This document shows positions 48,846 through 59,237 of a DNA stretch of 64,000 bases, in pieces (positions within the stretch are counted from its first letter, which is position 1; every line of letters begins with the position of its first letter). The stretch lies in NCBI GenBank assembly GCA_902570785.1, contig CACFZK010000005.1, forward strand, positions 1 through 64,000. Reading direction: 5' to 3'. The notes beneath the pieces are model-generated. The model saw only the letters and a list, made by a program, of their open reading frames with translations, did no database searches and was not told the origin of the DNA. The translations under genes were made by a program, and so were the position numbers. The stretch comes from an uncultured Pelagibacteraceae bacterium (GTDB taxonomy: Bacteria; Pseudomonadota; Alphaproteobacteria; Pelagibacterales; Pelagibacteraceae).

Positions 48846-50393
48846 ATGTCTACTAAAATTAAAAATGCTTTGATCTCGCTTTCAGATAAACAGGAACTAG
48901 AAAAATTATTAAAAATTCTTAGAAAATTTAATGTAAACATAATTAGTTCAGGCGGAACTTTTAAAGAAATTAAAAAACTGGGATATAAATGTATTGAAGT
49001 TTCAAAATTTACAAAATTTAAGGAGATGTTAGACGGCAGGGTAAAAACGCTTCATCCAAAGATTCATGCTGGAATTTTAAGCAAGAGATCAAACAAAAAA
49101 CACATAAGAGAAATGAGTAGGAGTAAATTTCAATACATTGATTTGGTTGTTGTTAATTTCTATCCTTTTCAGGAAACAATTCAAAAAACTAATAATTTTC
49201 AAACAATTATTGAGAACATTGATATTGGTGGGCCAACTTTAGTGAGAGCTGCAGCAAAAAATTTTAAAGACGTTACAGTTATAACTGATAAAAAAGATTA
49301 TAGGTATTTAATTCAAGAACTTAATACAAATAAGGGTTCAACTAGTATAAAATTTAGAGAAAAAATGTCGTGTAAGGCTTTTGGATTAACAGCATATTAC
49401 GATTCTGTTTTGTCAAATTGGTTTGATAAAAAACTAAATATTTTATTTCCTGAAAAAAAAACAATGTTTGGAAACAAAATATCTGAGTTACGTTATGGAG
49501 AAAATCCACATCAAAAAAGCTCTATCTATCTTAATGATCTTTCAAATTCAGAAATTGGTCTAAGAAAGATCAAAGGTAAAGCTTTAAGCTATAATAACTA
49601 TAATGATATATATACTGGCTTAGAAATATTAAATTCTTTTAAAAAAAAAGGTACTGTCATTATAAAACATGCAAACCCATCAGGTGTATCACTAAACGGA
49701 TCACCTCTCAAAACTTTCAAAGAATCTTATTTATCAGATCCAGTAAGTGCATTTGGTGGAATTGTTGCATGTAACTTTAAAATTAATGAAAACATTGCCA
49801 AAGAGATGTCCAAGGTATTTTTTGAAGTTATATTAGCAAAGAATTTTGATAAAAGAGCTCTGGAAATTTTTAGAAATAGGAAGAATTTAATCCTCATCGA
49901 CATATCAAAGTTCAAAATAAGGAAAGATTATGAGATTAAAAATTTTAGTAATGCATTTTTAATGCAAGAAAAAAATAAAATTATATTTAATAGGAAAAAG
50001 TTAAAATTTGTTACTAAACTTAAGCCATCAAAAAAAGAAATCGCACAAGCAGAATTTGCTTTAAACGTTTGTAAATATGTTAAATCAAATTCAATCGTAA
50101 TATCTAATTCTTTCTCAACTATTGGAATAGGTGCTGGGCAACCAAGCAGGGTCGACAGCTGTAAAATTGCTGTTCAAAAAGCAAAAAGTTTTCAGAACAA
50201 AAAATTAAGAAATTCGGTTGCGGCATCTGACGCATTCTTTCCATTTCCGGATGGTGTTAAAAATTTAATTAAGGCTGGCGTTAAAGTTATTGTTCAACCT
50301 GGTGGATCTATAAGAGATACTGAGTCTATAAAGTTAGCCAACAAGTCAAAAGTGAAAATGATTTTCACTGGGACAAGACATTTTTACCATTAA
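48846..50393 (+). CDS. purH: AICAR transformylase/IMP cyclohydrolase PurH (start refined to ATG 48846; ORF opens at 48819)
   Basis: ALISLSDKQEL, DGRVKTLHPKIHAGIL, RYGENPHQ, KHANPSG, SDAFFPFPDGV, QPGGSIRD. Confidence 0.97.
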   Translation: MSTKIKNALISLSDKQELEKLLKILRKFNVNIISSGGTFKEIKKLGYKCIEVSKFTKFKEMLDGRVKTLHPKIHAGILSKRSNKKHIREMSRSKFQYIDLVVVNFYPFQETIQKTNNFQTIIENIDIGGPTLVRAAAKNFKDVTVITDKKDYRYLIQELNTNKGSTSIKFREKMSCKAFGLTAYYDSVLSNWFDKKLNILFPEKKTMFGNKISELRYGENPHQKSSIYLNDLSNSEIGLRKIKGKALSYNNYNDIYTGLEILNSFKKKGTVIIKHANPSGVSLNGSPLKTFKESYLSDPVSAFGGIVACNFKINENIAKEMSKVFFEVILAKNFDKRALEIFRNRKNLILIDISKFKIRKDYEIKNFSNAFLMQEKNKIIFNRKKLKFVTKLKPSKKEIAQAEFALNVCKYVKSNSIVISNSFSTIGIGAGQPSRVDSCKIAVQKAKSFQNKKLRNSVAASDAFFPFPDGVKNLIKAGVKVIVQPGGSIRDTESIKLANKSKVKMIFTGTRHFYH

Positions 50394-50728
50394 TTAATCT
50401 TATCAACTTTAGCCGCTAAAACAAAATCACTCTCGTGTAATCCTTTTATAGCGTGAGTGAAAATTTTTATTTTAGCATAACCCCAACCAAACCAAATATC
50501 AGGATGATGTCCTTCTTTTTCAGCTATTGCACCTACTTTGTTTACAAAATTTTGACTTTCTATGAAATTTTTAAATTTAAAATTTTTAATTAAATAGTAA
50601 ATTTTATCCTCGTCAGCTTTAACTTCCCAGCCATCCACCATTTTGAGATATTTATGAATTTCAGTTATTTCAAAACCTGGAATTCCACCTTCACAAGGAA
50701 TACACTTTTTATCAGCTAAATCAGTCAT
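50390..50728 (-). CDS. phhB: Pterin-4a-carbinolamine dehydratase
   Basis: CIPCEGGIPGF, EGHHPDIWFGWGYAKIKIFTHAIKGLHESDF. Confidence 0.92.
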   Translation of the reverse strand: MTDLADKKCIPCEGGIPGFEITEIHKYLKMVDGWEVKADEDKIYYLIKNFKFKNFIESQNFVNKVGAIAEKEGHHPDIWFGWGYAKIKIFTHAIKGLHESDFVLAAKVDKIN

Positions 50729-50745
50729 AATTTTAATACTTTTCT

Positions 50746-50820
50746 TGGAGCGGGAGAAGGGAATTGAACCCTCGGCCTAAACGTTGGCAACGTTTCGCTC
50801 TACCACTGAGCTACTCCCGC
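50746..50820 (-). tRNA. tRNA-Gly(GCC), CCA encoded
   Basis: Reverse complement GCGGGAGTAGCTCAGTGGTAGAGCGAAACGTTGCCAACGTTTAGGCCGAGGGTTCAATTCCCTTCTCCCGCTCCA folds as a cloverleaf, anticodon GCC. Confidence 0.97.
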
Positions 50821-50923
50821 ATAAAAAAATAGATTATAAATACTGCTTTTTTGTAATGCAAGTGATAATAAAAAATAGGTATTCTTTCTAACTGGTCAAC
50901 GGTAGAATAAAAATTTAAAAACT

Positions 50924-52507
50924 ATGAGTAAAGTCCGCAATATTTTATTTATTATGGCAGATCAATTAAGATGGGATTATTTGTCTTGCTATGGACACCC
51001 ACATTTAAAAACACCTAATATAGATGGTCTTGCAAAAAAAGGGGTATTGTTTGAGTCTGCTTATGTTCAATCACCTGTTTGTGGTCCGTCTAGAGCTTCC
51101 TACTATACTGGCCGAACTGTTTTCAGTCATGGCTCTACTTGGAACCAAGTTCCCCTTCCTATTGGTGAGTTAACTATTGGTGACTATTTAGGTAAATCAG
51201 GGATAAGAACAGGAATTGTTGGTAAGACACACATGCAACCAGATGCTGAAGGAATGGCACGCTTGGGTATAAACAAAAATACTGAAATTGGATTAGTAGT
51301 AAGTGAACCTGGATTTGAGCCATACGAAAGAGATGATGGGCTTCATCCAAATAATCATGTAAAAAAATACAAAAAAAAATTATCTTACAACGATTGGCTT
51401 AATAAACTTGGATACGAAGGTGATAATCCTTGGGATAGTTGGGCTAACTCTTCTGAGGGAAAAAATGGCGAGATACTTAGTGGTTGGAAATTAAGGAACT
51501 CAAATAAACCTGCAAGAGTTTCTGAAAAACATTCGGAAACTGCTTTTATGACAAACAGAGCTATGGAATTTATTGAAGAAAGTTCTGAGAAGCCTTGGTT
51601 TTTACATTTATCGTATATTAAACCTCATTGGCCTTATATTGCCCCGTCACCTTATCACAATATGTTTTCTCAAAATCAATTTAGTCCTGTTCAAAGAAGC
51701 GAAATTCAAAAGAAAGATATGAATCCTGTTTATAAAGCTTTTGTAGAAACAAGAGTATCAAAAACTTTTTCTAAAGATGAAGTTCGTAATACTGTGATGT
51801 CTGGTTATATGGGATTAATAAAACAAATTGATGATAACCTTGGAAGGCTTTTTGAATTTCTTGATAAGAAAGGAAACATGAAAGACACAATGATAGTATT
51901 TACTTCAGATCATGGTGATTATCTTGGAGATCATTGGTTAGGGGATAAAGAATTATTTCATGAACAAATAGTTAGGGTTCCAATGATTATTTATGATCCA
52001 AGGAAAACAGCTGATAAAACACGGGGGAAAAAAGAAAAACGCTTCATTGAAGCAATTGATCTTTTGCCTACTTTTTTAGACGCGGTTGAAAGTAAAGAAA
52101 GTAAACATCGGCTTGAGGGAAATTCATTAAAAGCAATTATAAATGGCGACAAAATAAATCAATGGAAAGACGGAGTATTTAGTGAGATTGATTATTCATT
52201 TAATGAGGCAAGAAAATTACTTAAACTGGGTGCATCAGATGCAAGAGGGTACATGTTGCGTACCTCGAAATGGAAATATATTTATTTCAAAGGTTTTCCG
52301 CCGCAATTATTTGATCTAGAAAAAGATCCAGAGGAATTTATAGACGTTGGACAATCTGCTGATTACAAAAAAATAAGAGACGAGATGAAAGAATTGCTTT
52401 TAAAAAGATTGGTAAGTAGAAAAAATAGAGTGGCAGCAACAGATGAATTTGTTTTAAAAGACAGGGATTACTCCAAAGAAGACGATATAATGATTGGGGT
52501 CTGGTAA
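50924..52507 (+). CDS. Sulfatase-superfamily hydrolase (arylsulfatase or phosphonate monoester hydrolase-like)
   Basis: IMADQLRWDYLSCYGHPHLKTPNID, VCGPSRAS (CxPxR), FTSDHGDYLGDH. Confidence 0.92.
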   Translation: MSKVRNILFIMADQLRWDYLSCYGHPHLKTPNIDGLAKKGVLFESAYVQSPVCGPSRASYYTGRTVFSHGSTWNQVPLPIGELTIGDYLGKSGIRTGIVGKTHMQPDAEGMARLGINKNTEIGLVVSEPGFEPYERDDGLHPNNHVKKYKKKLSYNDWLNKLGYEGDNPWDSWANSSEGKNGEILSGWKLRNSNKPARVSEKHSETAFMTNRAMEFIEESSEKPWFLHLSYIKPHWPYIAPSPYHNMFSQNQFSPVQRSEIQKKDMNPVYKAFVETRVSKTFSKDEVRNTVMSGYMGLIKQIDDNLGRLFEFLDKKGNMKDTMIVFTSDHGDYLGDHWLGDKELFHEQIVRVPMIIYDPRKTADKTRGKKEKRFIEAIDLLPTFLDAVESKESKHRLEGNSLKAIINGDKINQWKDGVFSEIDYSFNEARKLLKLGASDARGYMLRTSKWKYIYFKGFPPQLFDLEKDPEEFIDVGQSADYKKIRDEMKELLLKRLVSRKNRVAATDEFVLKDRDYSKEDDIMIGVW

Positions 52508-52572
52508 TATAATTTTATTCTGCGGCCTATTATCTTATATAGTTTTTGTAAATATTATTTTAATTTAGATGA

Positions 52573-53409
52573 ATGAAAAATACTGAAGTTGAAAAAATAA
52601 TTCAACCTATATCAGCATCTGATGGTGCTGGGGTTAAATTAAAAAGAAGCATCGGTGTTGAACCAAACTACTTTGACCCTTTCTTAATGCTTGATGAATT
52701 TGGATCAGAAAATAAAGACGATTATGTTGCTGGTTTTCCTGCGCATCCACATCGTGGTATTGAAACGGTTACCTACATGTTAGCTGGAGAGTTTGAGCAT
52801 AAGGACAGCACTGGTGGTAAAGGGCGCATGACAGCAGGTGATGTCCAATGGATGAAAACAGGTAGTGGAATAATTCACTCAGAAATGCCCGCGATGAAAG
52901 AAGGCAAACTACATGGCTTTCAACTTTGGATAAATATGCCAGCTAAATATAAAATGAACAAACCAGAATATATATATATAGACTCAAAAAAAATGAGCAT
53001 TCACAAAGATGAGGATAAACAAGTAAAAGTTATTGCAGGTAAATTTGAAAAAGCAGAAGGTCCTGTTATGAAACATAATGTTGATCCAATTTATTTTGAT
53101 GTGGAGCTAGGTGAAAATAAAAATTTTAACTTTAAACTTCCTAAAACTCATAATTCATTTATTTATTTAATTGAAGGAGAAATTAAAATTGGAAAAAATA
53201 AACATAACCAAATCAAAGGCTCGACCTTAATATTATTAAACAGTGGTGAAGAATTAAATATCTCTGCGGAGACCAAAGCTAAATTTTTATTAATTTCAGG
53301 AAAGCCAATTGGTGAACAGATTGCAAGAGGTGGTCCGTTTGTGATGAATACAAAAGAAGAAATTACTCAAGCTATTAGTGATTACCAGAGTGGAAACTTC
53401 GTTAAATAA
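52573..53409 (+). CDS. Pirin family protein
   Basis: FDPFLMLDEFG, FPAHPHRGIETVTYMLAGEFEHKDS, IIHSEMP. Confidence 0.95.
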   Translation: MKNTEVEKIIQPISASDGAGVKLKRSIGVEPNYFDPFLMLDEFGSENKDDYVAGFPAHPHRGIETVTYMLAGEFEHKDSTGGKGRMTAGDVQWMKTGSGIIHSEMPAMKEGKLHGFQLWINMPAKYKMNKPEYIYIDSKKMSIHKDEDKQVKVIAGKFEKAEGPVMKHNVDPIYFDVELGENKNFNFKLPKTHNSFIYLIEGEIKIGKNKHNQIKGSTLILLNSGEELNISAETKAKFLLISGKPIGEQIARGGPFVMNTKEEITQAISDYQSGNFVK

Positions 53410-53411
53410 AG

Positions 53412-54410
53412 CTAATTTTTAAATAATTTACTATATATACAATCTGAAACAATCTCGTGCGAAATAGCGTTTGGATGGCCCTCTCCTTCAACAGCATATT
53501 TATCTCCTTCAAGAAAATTACAGTTTATATTTTGAATAGATTTATCGTTAATAAATTTTTCATAATCGATCAATTTTTTATTTGGAAGTTTGTTTAAAAA
53601 TAACAATATAAACTTTGAATTTTTTTCATCTGCAATATTCTTCATTTCTAAAATTACCTCTTGTGAAATTTTAGTTTCATCAAAAGATCTTCTTAAAGAA
53701 CTTATTTTTAAAATTCTTTTTTCTATTTTTGATATTAAGGCAGATATATTTCCTAAAGGAAGTTTTAAGTATTCCTTTGGTTTGTGAATTCTAAGTTTAT
53801 TATTTTCTATTGAAGCATATGGTAAAAGAAGCTTGCCTTCAGTACCTCTTGATGCTTTATTAAGTTGATACATCCAAGATCCTGATGCAATATTTCTAAC
53901 TTCGTGGTGGGGTATAAATCCATAAATAATATAATTAATATTATCCATATTACTAGAAATTTCTTTTAATTTTAGTAATGACTGCACCCCTCCGTAACCA
54001 CCTACTCCATAGTTTATGAAATTAAAATCTTGTTTTTTTTCTTGTAATAACCATACAAAACTTTCGCTATCATCGACTGCCCAACCTTGAGTCAGTGACC
54101 CACCGATAAAAATAACTTTTTTTTCTTTCTGATTTTTTCCTGTAAACCGCCTACCATCTTCAAGATTAGTAAGTTTTGTTGTATTTCCATTTTTAGACCA
54201 TGGTTCAAATTTAAAATTTCCAGTTTTGGGTTTCCACCCTAAAATTTCATCTTGTATGAAAGATATAGGCTGTTCTTTTAATTCTACTTTGTCTTTTTCA
54301 CGAGGTTTATCTTTTAAAACAAACCTAATAAATGCCTCCAATAAAAAAGAAATAATAATTACGCTAACTATTGTTAAAATAAAGTTTTTAATAATATTTC
54401 GTACTTGCAT
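53412..54410 (-). CDS. SGNH/GDSL-hydrolase-like protein with N-terminal TM anchor
   Basis: FIGGSLTQGWAVDDSESFVWLLQ block-I-like, EGHPNAISHEIV block-V-like. Confidence 0.65.
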   Translation of the reverse strand: MQVRNIIKNFILTIVSVIIISFLLEAFIRFVLKDKPREKDKVELKEQPISFIQDEILGWKPKTGNFKFEPWSKNGNTTKLTNLEDGRRFTGKNQKEKKVIFIGGSLTQGWAVDDSESFVWLLQEKKQDFNFINYGVGGYGGVQSLLKLKEISSNMDNINYIIYGFIPHHEVRNIASGSWMYQLNKASRGTEGKLLLPYASIENNKLRIHKPKEYLKLPLGNISALISKIEKRILKISSLRRSFDETKISQEVILEMKNIADEKNSKFILLFLNKLPNKKLIDYEKFINDKSIQNINCNFLEGDKYAVEGEGHPNAISHEIVSDCIYSKLFKN

Positions 54411-54417
54411 TTATATG

Positions 54418-55728
54418 TTAGCGCATCAATAAACTAGGTAAATAAAGGCATATCGCTGGAAATGCAATTATTAGTACAAGCCTAATTACATCTGTTATCA
54501 AAAAAGGAACAGTTCCAAACCAAATTGTTTGAAGTGGTGTTCTCTGCATTACGCCTTTAATTACAAATAAATTCATTCCAATTGGTGGCGAGATCAATCC
54601 AAATTCTACAACGATCACAGCAAAAATTCCAAACCATATTGGATCTATACCAGCATCAGCAATAACAGGATAAAACACTGGAATTGTAAGAAATAACATT
54701 GCAAGCGAGTCCATCACAGTCCCAAGAACTAAATAAATTACACAGATAACTAAAATGATACCAATTTGGGTGAGTTGTAAGTCATTGATAAAATCAACAA
54801 CAGTAAAAGGTAGCTGTGTAACAGTTATTAAAACATTAAATACTGCTGCCCCAACAACAATTAAATACAAAGCACCAACAGTTTTTATAGTGTCCCAAAC
54901 AGAATTTTTTAACATTTCTAATGTAAGTTGGCGTCTTATAAAAATAAAAATTAATACTAATATTACTCCAACAGCCGCACTTTCTGTTGCGGTGAAAAAA
55001 CCTAAATAAAGGCCCCCCATAATAATTGCAAAAATTAGAAATATTGGAAATACTTTCCAAATTGCAGCTAATCTTTCATTCAATGGCATTTTCTCTCCAT
55101 ATCCACCTTGTTTTGGAAAAATTAAAAGATAAACACGAATTGCTATCATGTAGAGGACTACTGCAATTATTCCCGGGATTAATGCAGCAAAAAAAAGTTT
55201 TTGAACGGATTGCTCGGTTAAATAAGCGTAAATTACTAGAATGACACTTGGAGGAATTATAATACCTAGGGTTCCACCTGATGCAATAGAACCACTGATT
55301 AGTGCATCGCTATAACCGTGACGTCTCATTTCTGGTGCAGCCATTTGTGACATAGTTGCTGCTGTTGCAATAGAAGAACCACATATCATTCCAAATCCAG
55401 CACAAGCACCGACTGTAGACATTGCAAGACCACCCTTGTAATGACCAACAATTGCATATGCTGCATCATATAAATTTCTTGAAAGGTTTGCTCTGTTAGC
55501 AAGATTCCCCATTAGAACAAAAAAAGGTAATACAGATAGACTATATTTTGAAACTGCTTCGTAAGGTGCGGTTCCTAAAATAAAAAATGCCTGCTCAAAC
55601 CCTACGATTAATCCAAACCCAGTAAATCCAACTATAAGCATAGATATGCCTATAGGTATATTAAGCGCCATCAAAATTAAAACGGCAAGAAACGCTAAAG
55701 CTCCGCTAGTGATAGGATCAAATGTCAT
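54418..55728 (-). CDS. dctM: TRAP transporter large permease subunit (DctM)
   Basis: GTLGIIIPPSVILVIYAYLTEQSVQKLFFAALIPG; FGLISPPIGMNLFVIKG. Confidence 0.96.
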   Translation of the reverse strand: MTFDPITSGALAFLAVLILMALNIPIGISMLIVGFTGFGLIVGFEQAFFILGTAPYEAVSKYSLSVLPFFVLMGNLANRANLSRNLYDAAYAIVGHYKGGLAMSTVGACAGFGMICGSSIATAATMSQMAAPEMRRHGYSDALISGSIASGGTLGIIIPPSVILVIYAYLTEQSVQKLFFAALIPGIIAVVLYMIAIRVYLLIFPKQGGYGEKMPLNERLAAIWKVFPIFLIFAIIMGGLYLGFFTATESAAVGVILVLIFIFIRRQLTLEMLKNSVWDTIKTVGALYLIVVGAAVFNVLITVTQLPFTVVDFINDLQLTQIGIILVICVIYLVLGTVMDSLAMLFLTIPVFYPVIADAGIDPIWFGIFAVIVVEFGLISPPIGMNLFVIKGVMQRTPLQTIWFGTVPFLITDVIRLVLIIAFPAICLYLPSLLMR

Positions 55729-55731
55729 AAT

Positions 55732-56205
55732 TTATTTTTTTTCAAAAATTTTTTTTAAAAACCAAAGTACTATTGCTATAACGCTTAACCACATGGCAAA
55801 TGCAGATGCAAAATAAAATGGGTAAAAACTTAATTCCAAATCAATAGTTACTCTTCCATTTTTGAAAAAAGCAAATGCTTCTTTAGTAGTTCCATATGCT
55901 ACGAAAGACATGACTATTAACATTAATAAAAATCTAAAAAATGTTATAAAGTTTTGAAGTGTCTTATTGTCTATATTCTTAATAAAATCAGCTGAAACGT
56001 GAGCGTTTAAAAAAAAAGCCCTAGGCATGGCTAAAAAAGCAACTAGAGCAATGCCGAACTCAACAATTTCAATTGTGCCTGCAACAGGAGAATTAAAAAA
56101 TCTTCTGCCAAAAACATCACAAAAAGTTAATATAGCAAGTGAAAACAAAATTAAGCCAGATGCTATGGCCGCATAATCAAATATTTTATTTATTTTAATT
56201 TGCAT
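55732..56205 (-). CDS. dctQ: TRAP transporter small permease subunit (DctQ); ORF opens at 56250, likely start Met16
   Basis: Four-TM protein next to dctM; MQIKINKIFDYAAIASGLILFSLAILTFCDVFGRRFF. Confidence 0.88.
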   Translation of the reverse strand: MQIKINKIFDYAAIASGLILFSLAILTFCDVFGRRFFNSPVAGTIEIVEFGIALVAFLAMPRAFFLNAHVSADFIKNIDNKTLQNFITFFRFLLMLIVMSFVAYGTTKEAFAFFKNGRVTIDLELSFYPFYFASAFAMWLSVIAIVLWFLKKIFEKK

Positions 56206-56258
56206 AAGAATATTGTAGCCTAACAGAGTTTTATAGATAAAGGCACTCAAAATAGATT

Positions 56259-57110
56259 ATGAAATTTGTTTCTTTTTTACAAAATAACCAAGCTAAATTT
56301 GGAATTTCTGATGGAAAAAACATCACAGATCTTACTGGAAAAATAAGAGGTGCGAATACTTTAAAAGAGTTGATTGCTAATAAATTAATTCTAGAAGCAA
56401 AAGAATTTTCAAAAAAAAATCCAGGAAACATAAATCTTGATGAAATTGAATATCTGCCTGTGATTCCAAATCCAGGCAAAATTGTTTGTGTGGGTCTAAA
56501 TTATAGTGAGCATGTGAAAGAGACTGGTAGAACAGTGGAGCAAAATCCAGTAATTTTTCTTAGAGTGCCTGAGAGCCAAACTGCACATAAGCAACCAATA
56601 CAAAGACCTCAAGTTTCGGGAAGTTTAGATTATGAATGTGAGATGGCTGTTATAATGGGTGATGCAGGGAAACACATTAAACCTGAAGACGCTCTCAAAC
56701 ATATAGTTGGCTATTCTTGTTATAATGAGTGCACTATTAGGGAATGGCAACAGCATACTAGACAATTTGGAATGGGTAAAAATTTTGAGAAGACTGGAAG
56801 TTTTGGGCCCCACATGGTCTTGGCTGAAAATATTTCTGACTACACAAAATTATCAATTCAAACACGTTTAAATGGCAAAGTTATGCAAAGTGCTAAATTA
56901 AGTCAGCTTATTTTCGATATCCCAAGTTTAATTTCATACGTTTCTAAAGCCATACCATGGAGAGCTGGCGATGTGTTAGTTACAGGTACACCAGGGGGTG
57001 TCGGCTTCAAAAGAAAACCTCCAATATTTATGAAAGAAGGAGACCAAGTAGAGGTTGAGATATCAGAAATTGGTATACTTTCGAACATAATTAAGGATGA
57101 AAAAATCTAA
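56259..57110 (+). CDS. Fumarylacetoacetate hydrolase family protein
   Basis: IVCVGLNYSEHVKETG, DYECEMAVIMG, GDVLVTGTPGGVGFKRKPP. Confidence 0.95.
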   Translation: MKFVSFLQNNQAKFGISDGKNITDLTGKIRGANTLKELIANKLILEAKEFSKKNPGNINLDEIEYLPVIPNPGKIVCVGLNYSEHVKETGRTVEQNPVIFLRVPESQTAHKQPIQRPQVSGSLDYECEMAVIMGDAGKHIKPEDALKHIVGYSCYNECTIREWQQHTRQFGMGKNFEKTGSFGPHMVLAENISDYTKLSIQTRLNGKVMQSAKLSQLIFDIPSLISYVSKAIPWRAGDVLVTGTPGGVGFKRKPPIFMKEGDQVEVEISEIGILSNIIKDEKI

Positions 57111-57145
57111 AATTAAAGCTAAGCTTAAAAAATTAATTAATTTAT

Positions 57146-58174
57146 TTGGGGGAAAAAATGATTAAAAAAAAACTAATTGGTTTGTTGTTTGGAGTTTTCT
57201 CTTTAAGTTTAATCAGTTCAGCATCCGCTACTGAGCTTAAATTGGCAACTTTCGAACCACCAAAGGCCTTCATCGCTAGTAAAATTCTAGGAGCGTGGGC
57301 TGAAAAAGTTAATAAATGTGCAAACGGTAAATTGAACGTAAAAATGTACGCTGGTGGAGTTCTAGGTAGCCCACCTAAGCAATATGACATAGTTACAAAA
57401 GGTGTTGCTGATATTTCATGGACTGTTTTAGGTTACATTGGGGGTCAGTTTCCATTAAGTTCAGTAATTGAGTTGCCATTTTTAACAAGAACATCTGCTG
57501 CAGGTTCAACTGCTTTAAATACTTTATATGATGAAGGGTATCTTGATAAAGAAATGTCAGGAATTCATTTAATCGGATTGCACTCTAATCCTGGTTACCA
57601 AATTCATATGAAAGACACTAAAGTTATGGATCCATCTGACTTTAAAGGAAAAAAAATGAGAGTTCCTAGCAAAATTGCAGGGACGATCCTTAAAACTTTA
57701 GGAGCTACTGGAGTAAAGGTCCCAGCACCTGGTACTTATGAAGCTCTTAACAAGGGTGTGTTAGACGGAACACCTTTTCCTTATACAGCTGTAGGCTCAT
57801 TTAAATTGTTTGAAGTAACAAAATATCATACAGAAGTTAATATCACGAATGCTACTTTTGGTTTGATTATGAATAAGGATAAATACAAAAGTTTGGACTC
57901 AGTACAGAAAAAATGTATTGATAAGTTTAGTGGTCATGCTTTTAGTGGTTGGGCTTCAAATTTAATTGACAGACAAAATGCTAAAATGAAAGAAGTTGTT
58001 GCAAACACTCCAGGTCATGAGATTGCGGTTGCTTCACCTGCTGTCCTAGCTAAGTATAAAAAAATACTAAAACCTATTGAGAAAGATTGGTTAGCTGAAA
58101 TGAAGGGCAAAGGTCTTGATGGTGATGGTGTGTTAAAAAGAGCCAGACAAATCATTAAGAAAATTGACGGTTAA
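57146..58174 (+). CDS. dctP: TRAP transporter solute-binding protein (DctP)
   Basis: Signal peptide; AEKVNKCANGKLNVKMYAGGVLGSPPKQYDIVTKGVADISW. Confidence 0.95.
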   Translation: MGEKMIKKKLIGLLFGVFSLSLISSASATELKLATFEPPKAFIASKILGAWAEKVNKCANGKLNVKMYAGGVLGSPPKQYDIVTKGVADISWTVLGYIGGQFPLSSVIELPFLTRTSAAGSTALNTLYDEGYLDKEMSGIHLIGLHSNPGYQIHMKDTKVMDPSDFKGKKMRVPSKIAGTILKTLGATGVKVPAPGTYEALNKGVLDGTPFPYTAVGSFKLFEVTKYHTEVNITNATFGLIMNKDKYKSLDSVQKKCIDKFSGHAFSGWASNLIDRQNAKMKEVVANTPGHEIAVASPAVLAKYKKILKPIEKDWLAEMKGKGLDGDGVLKRARQIIKKIDG

Positions 58175-58190
58175 TAATAATTAAATATAT

Positions 58191-58227
58191 TGAGCCCGCG
58201 TTATGTATAGCGGGCTCAAACTTTTTC
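58191..58227 (+). terminator. Rho-independent terminator downstream of dctP
   Basis: TGAGCCCGC gttatgtata GCGGGCTCA stem followed by ACTTTTTC. Confidence 0.85.
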
Positions 58228-58242
58228 TAGTATATTAAATTC

Positions 58243-59217
58243 ATGGCAGTAAAAGCATTAAGCTATATTGGGGTAAACTCTGATAAACTTGAAGATTGGT
58301 CTGACTATTCAGAAAAATGTTTAGGCATGCAAAGAGTTGACAGAGGTAAGGGCACTCTTTCATTTCGAATGGATGACCATAAGCAGAGGTTAGCTATAAC
58401 TGGAGATACAGGGGACAGCTTGGCATTTGTGGGCTTTGAGGTAGATAATAAAAATGATCTTCAAACTTACGCGGCAAAACTTGAGGCTAATGGTATAAAA
58501 GTAAATATTGGCAACTCATCTTATTCTGACAAACGATTTGTTGAAGAATTAATTCACTTTAATGATCCTCAGGGTAATAGGGTTGAAATGGTTTACAATC
58601 CAATGAAAGATACAGAGCCTTTCAAGCCTTCTCGACCTATTTCTGGATTTAAAACAGGGGCTTTGGGTATGGGCCACGTAGTTTTACATGTTAAAAATTT
58701 TAATAAAGTAGTTCCTTTTTATAGAGATATATTAGGTTTTAAAATAAGTGATTATAGCAATACACCAATCTCATTATGTTTTTTTCATATTAATGGTCGT
58801 CACCACAGTTTAGCTTTGTTTGGTTCGGGAAAAATTGGTTTTCATCATTTTATGGTTGAGTACAACAGTCTTGATGATGTTGGTCAAGGTTATGATTTAG
58901 TGCAATATAAAGATAACGCTATTGCATATACAATGGGACGTCACACAAATGATTACATGACGTCTTTTTACTCTATTACACCTTCTGGTTTTTTTGTGGA
59001 GAATGGTTGGGGAGGAAGAATAATCGATCCAAGTACTTGGAAATCTCATGAGACTTTCGAGGGACCAAGTTTTTGGGGCCACGAGAGACTTTATCTCCCG
59101 GATGATGAGAGGATGAAGTTTAGAAACAAAAGATTAGATACAGCTGCGAAAGGGAAACAGGCGCCATTATTAGTTGATTGCCCTTGGCTATATTCAAAAA
59201 TTAATAGTAAAAAATAA
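58243..59217 (+). CDS. Two-domain VOC-family extradiol dioxygenase-like protein (BphC-type)
   Basis: Two repeated VOC modules; MGHVVLHVKNFNKVVPFYRDILGFKISDY, GRHHSLALFG, GFHHFMVE, GRHTNDYMTSFYSITPSGFFVENGWGG. Confidence 0.9.
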   Translation: MAVKALSYIGVNSDKLEDWSDYSEKCLGMQRVDRGKGTLSFRMDDHKQRLAITGDTGDSLAFVGFEVDNKNDLQTYAAKLEANGIKVNIGNSSYSDKRFVEELIHFNDPQGNRVEMVYNPMKDTEPFKPSRPISGFKTGALGMGHVVLHVKNFNKVVPFYRDILGFKISDYSNTPISLCFFHINGRHHSLALFGSGKIGFHHFMVEYNSLDDVGQGYDLVQYKDNAIAYTMGRHTNDYMTSFYSITPSGFFVENGWGGRIIDPSTWKSHETFEGPSFWGHERLYLPDDERMKFRNKRLDTAAKGKQAPLLVDCPWLYSKINSKK

Positions 59218-59237
59218 AATCAGTTTAATTAAAACTA

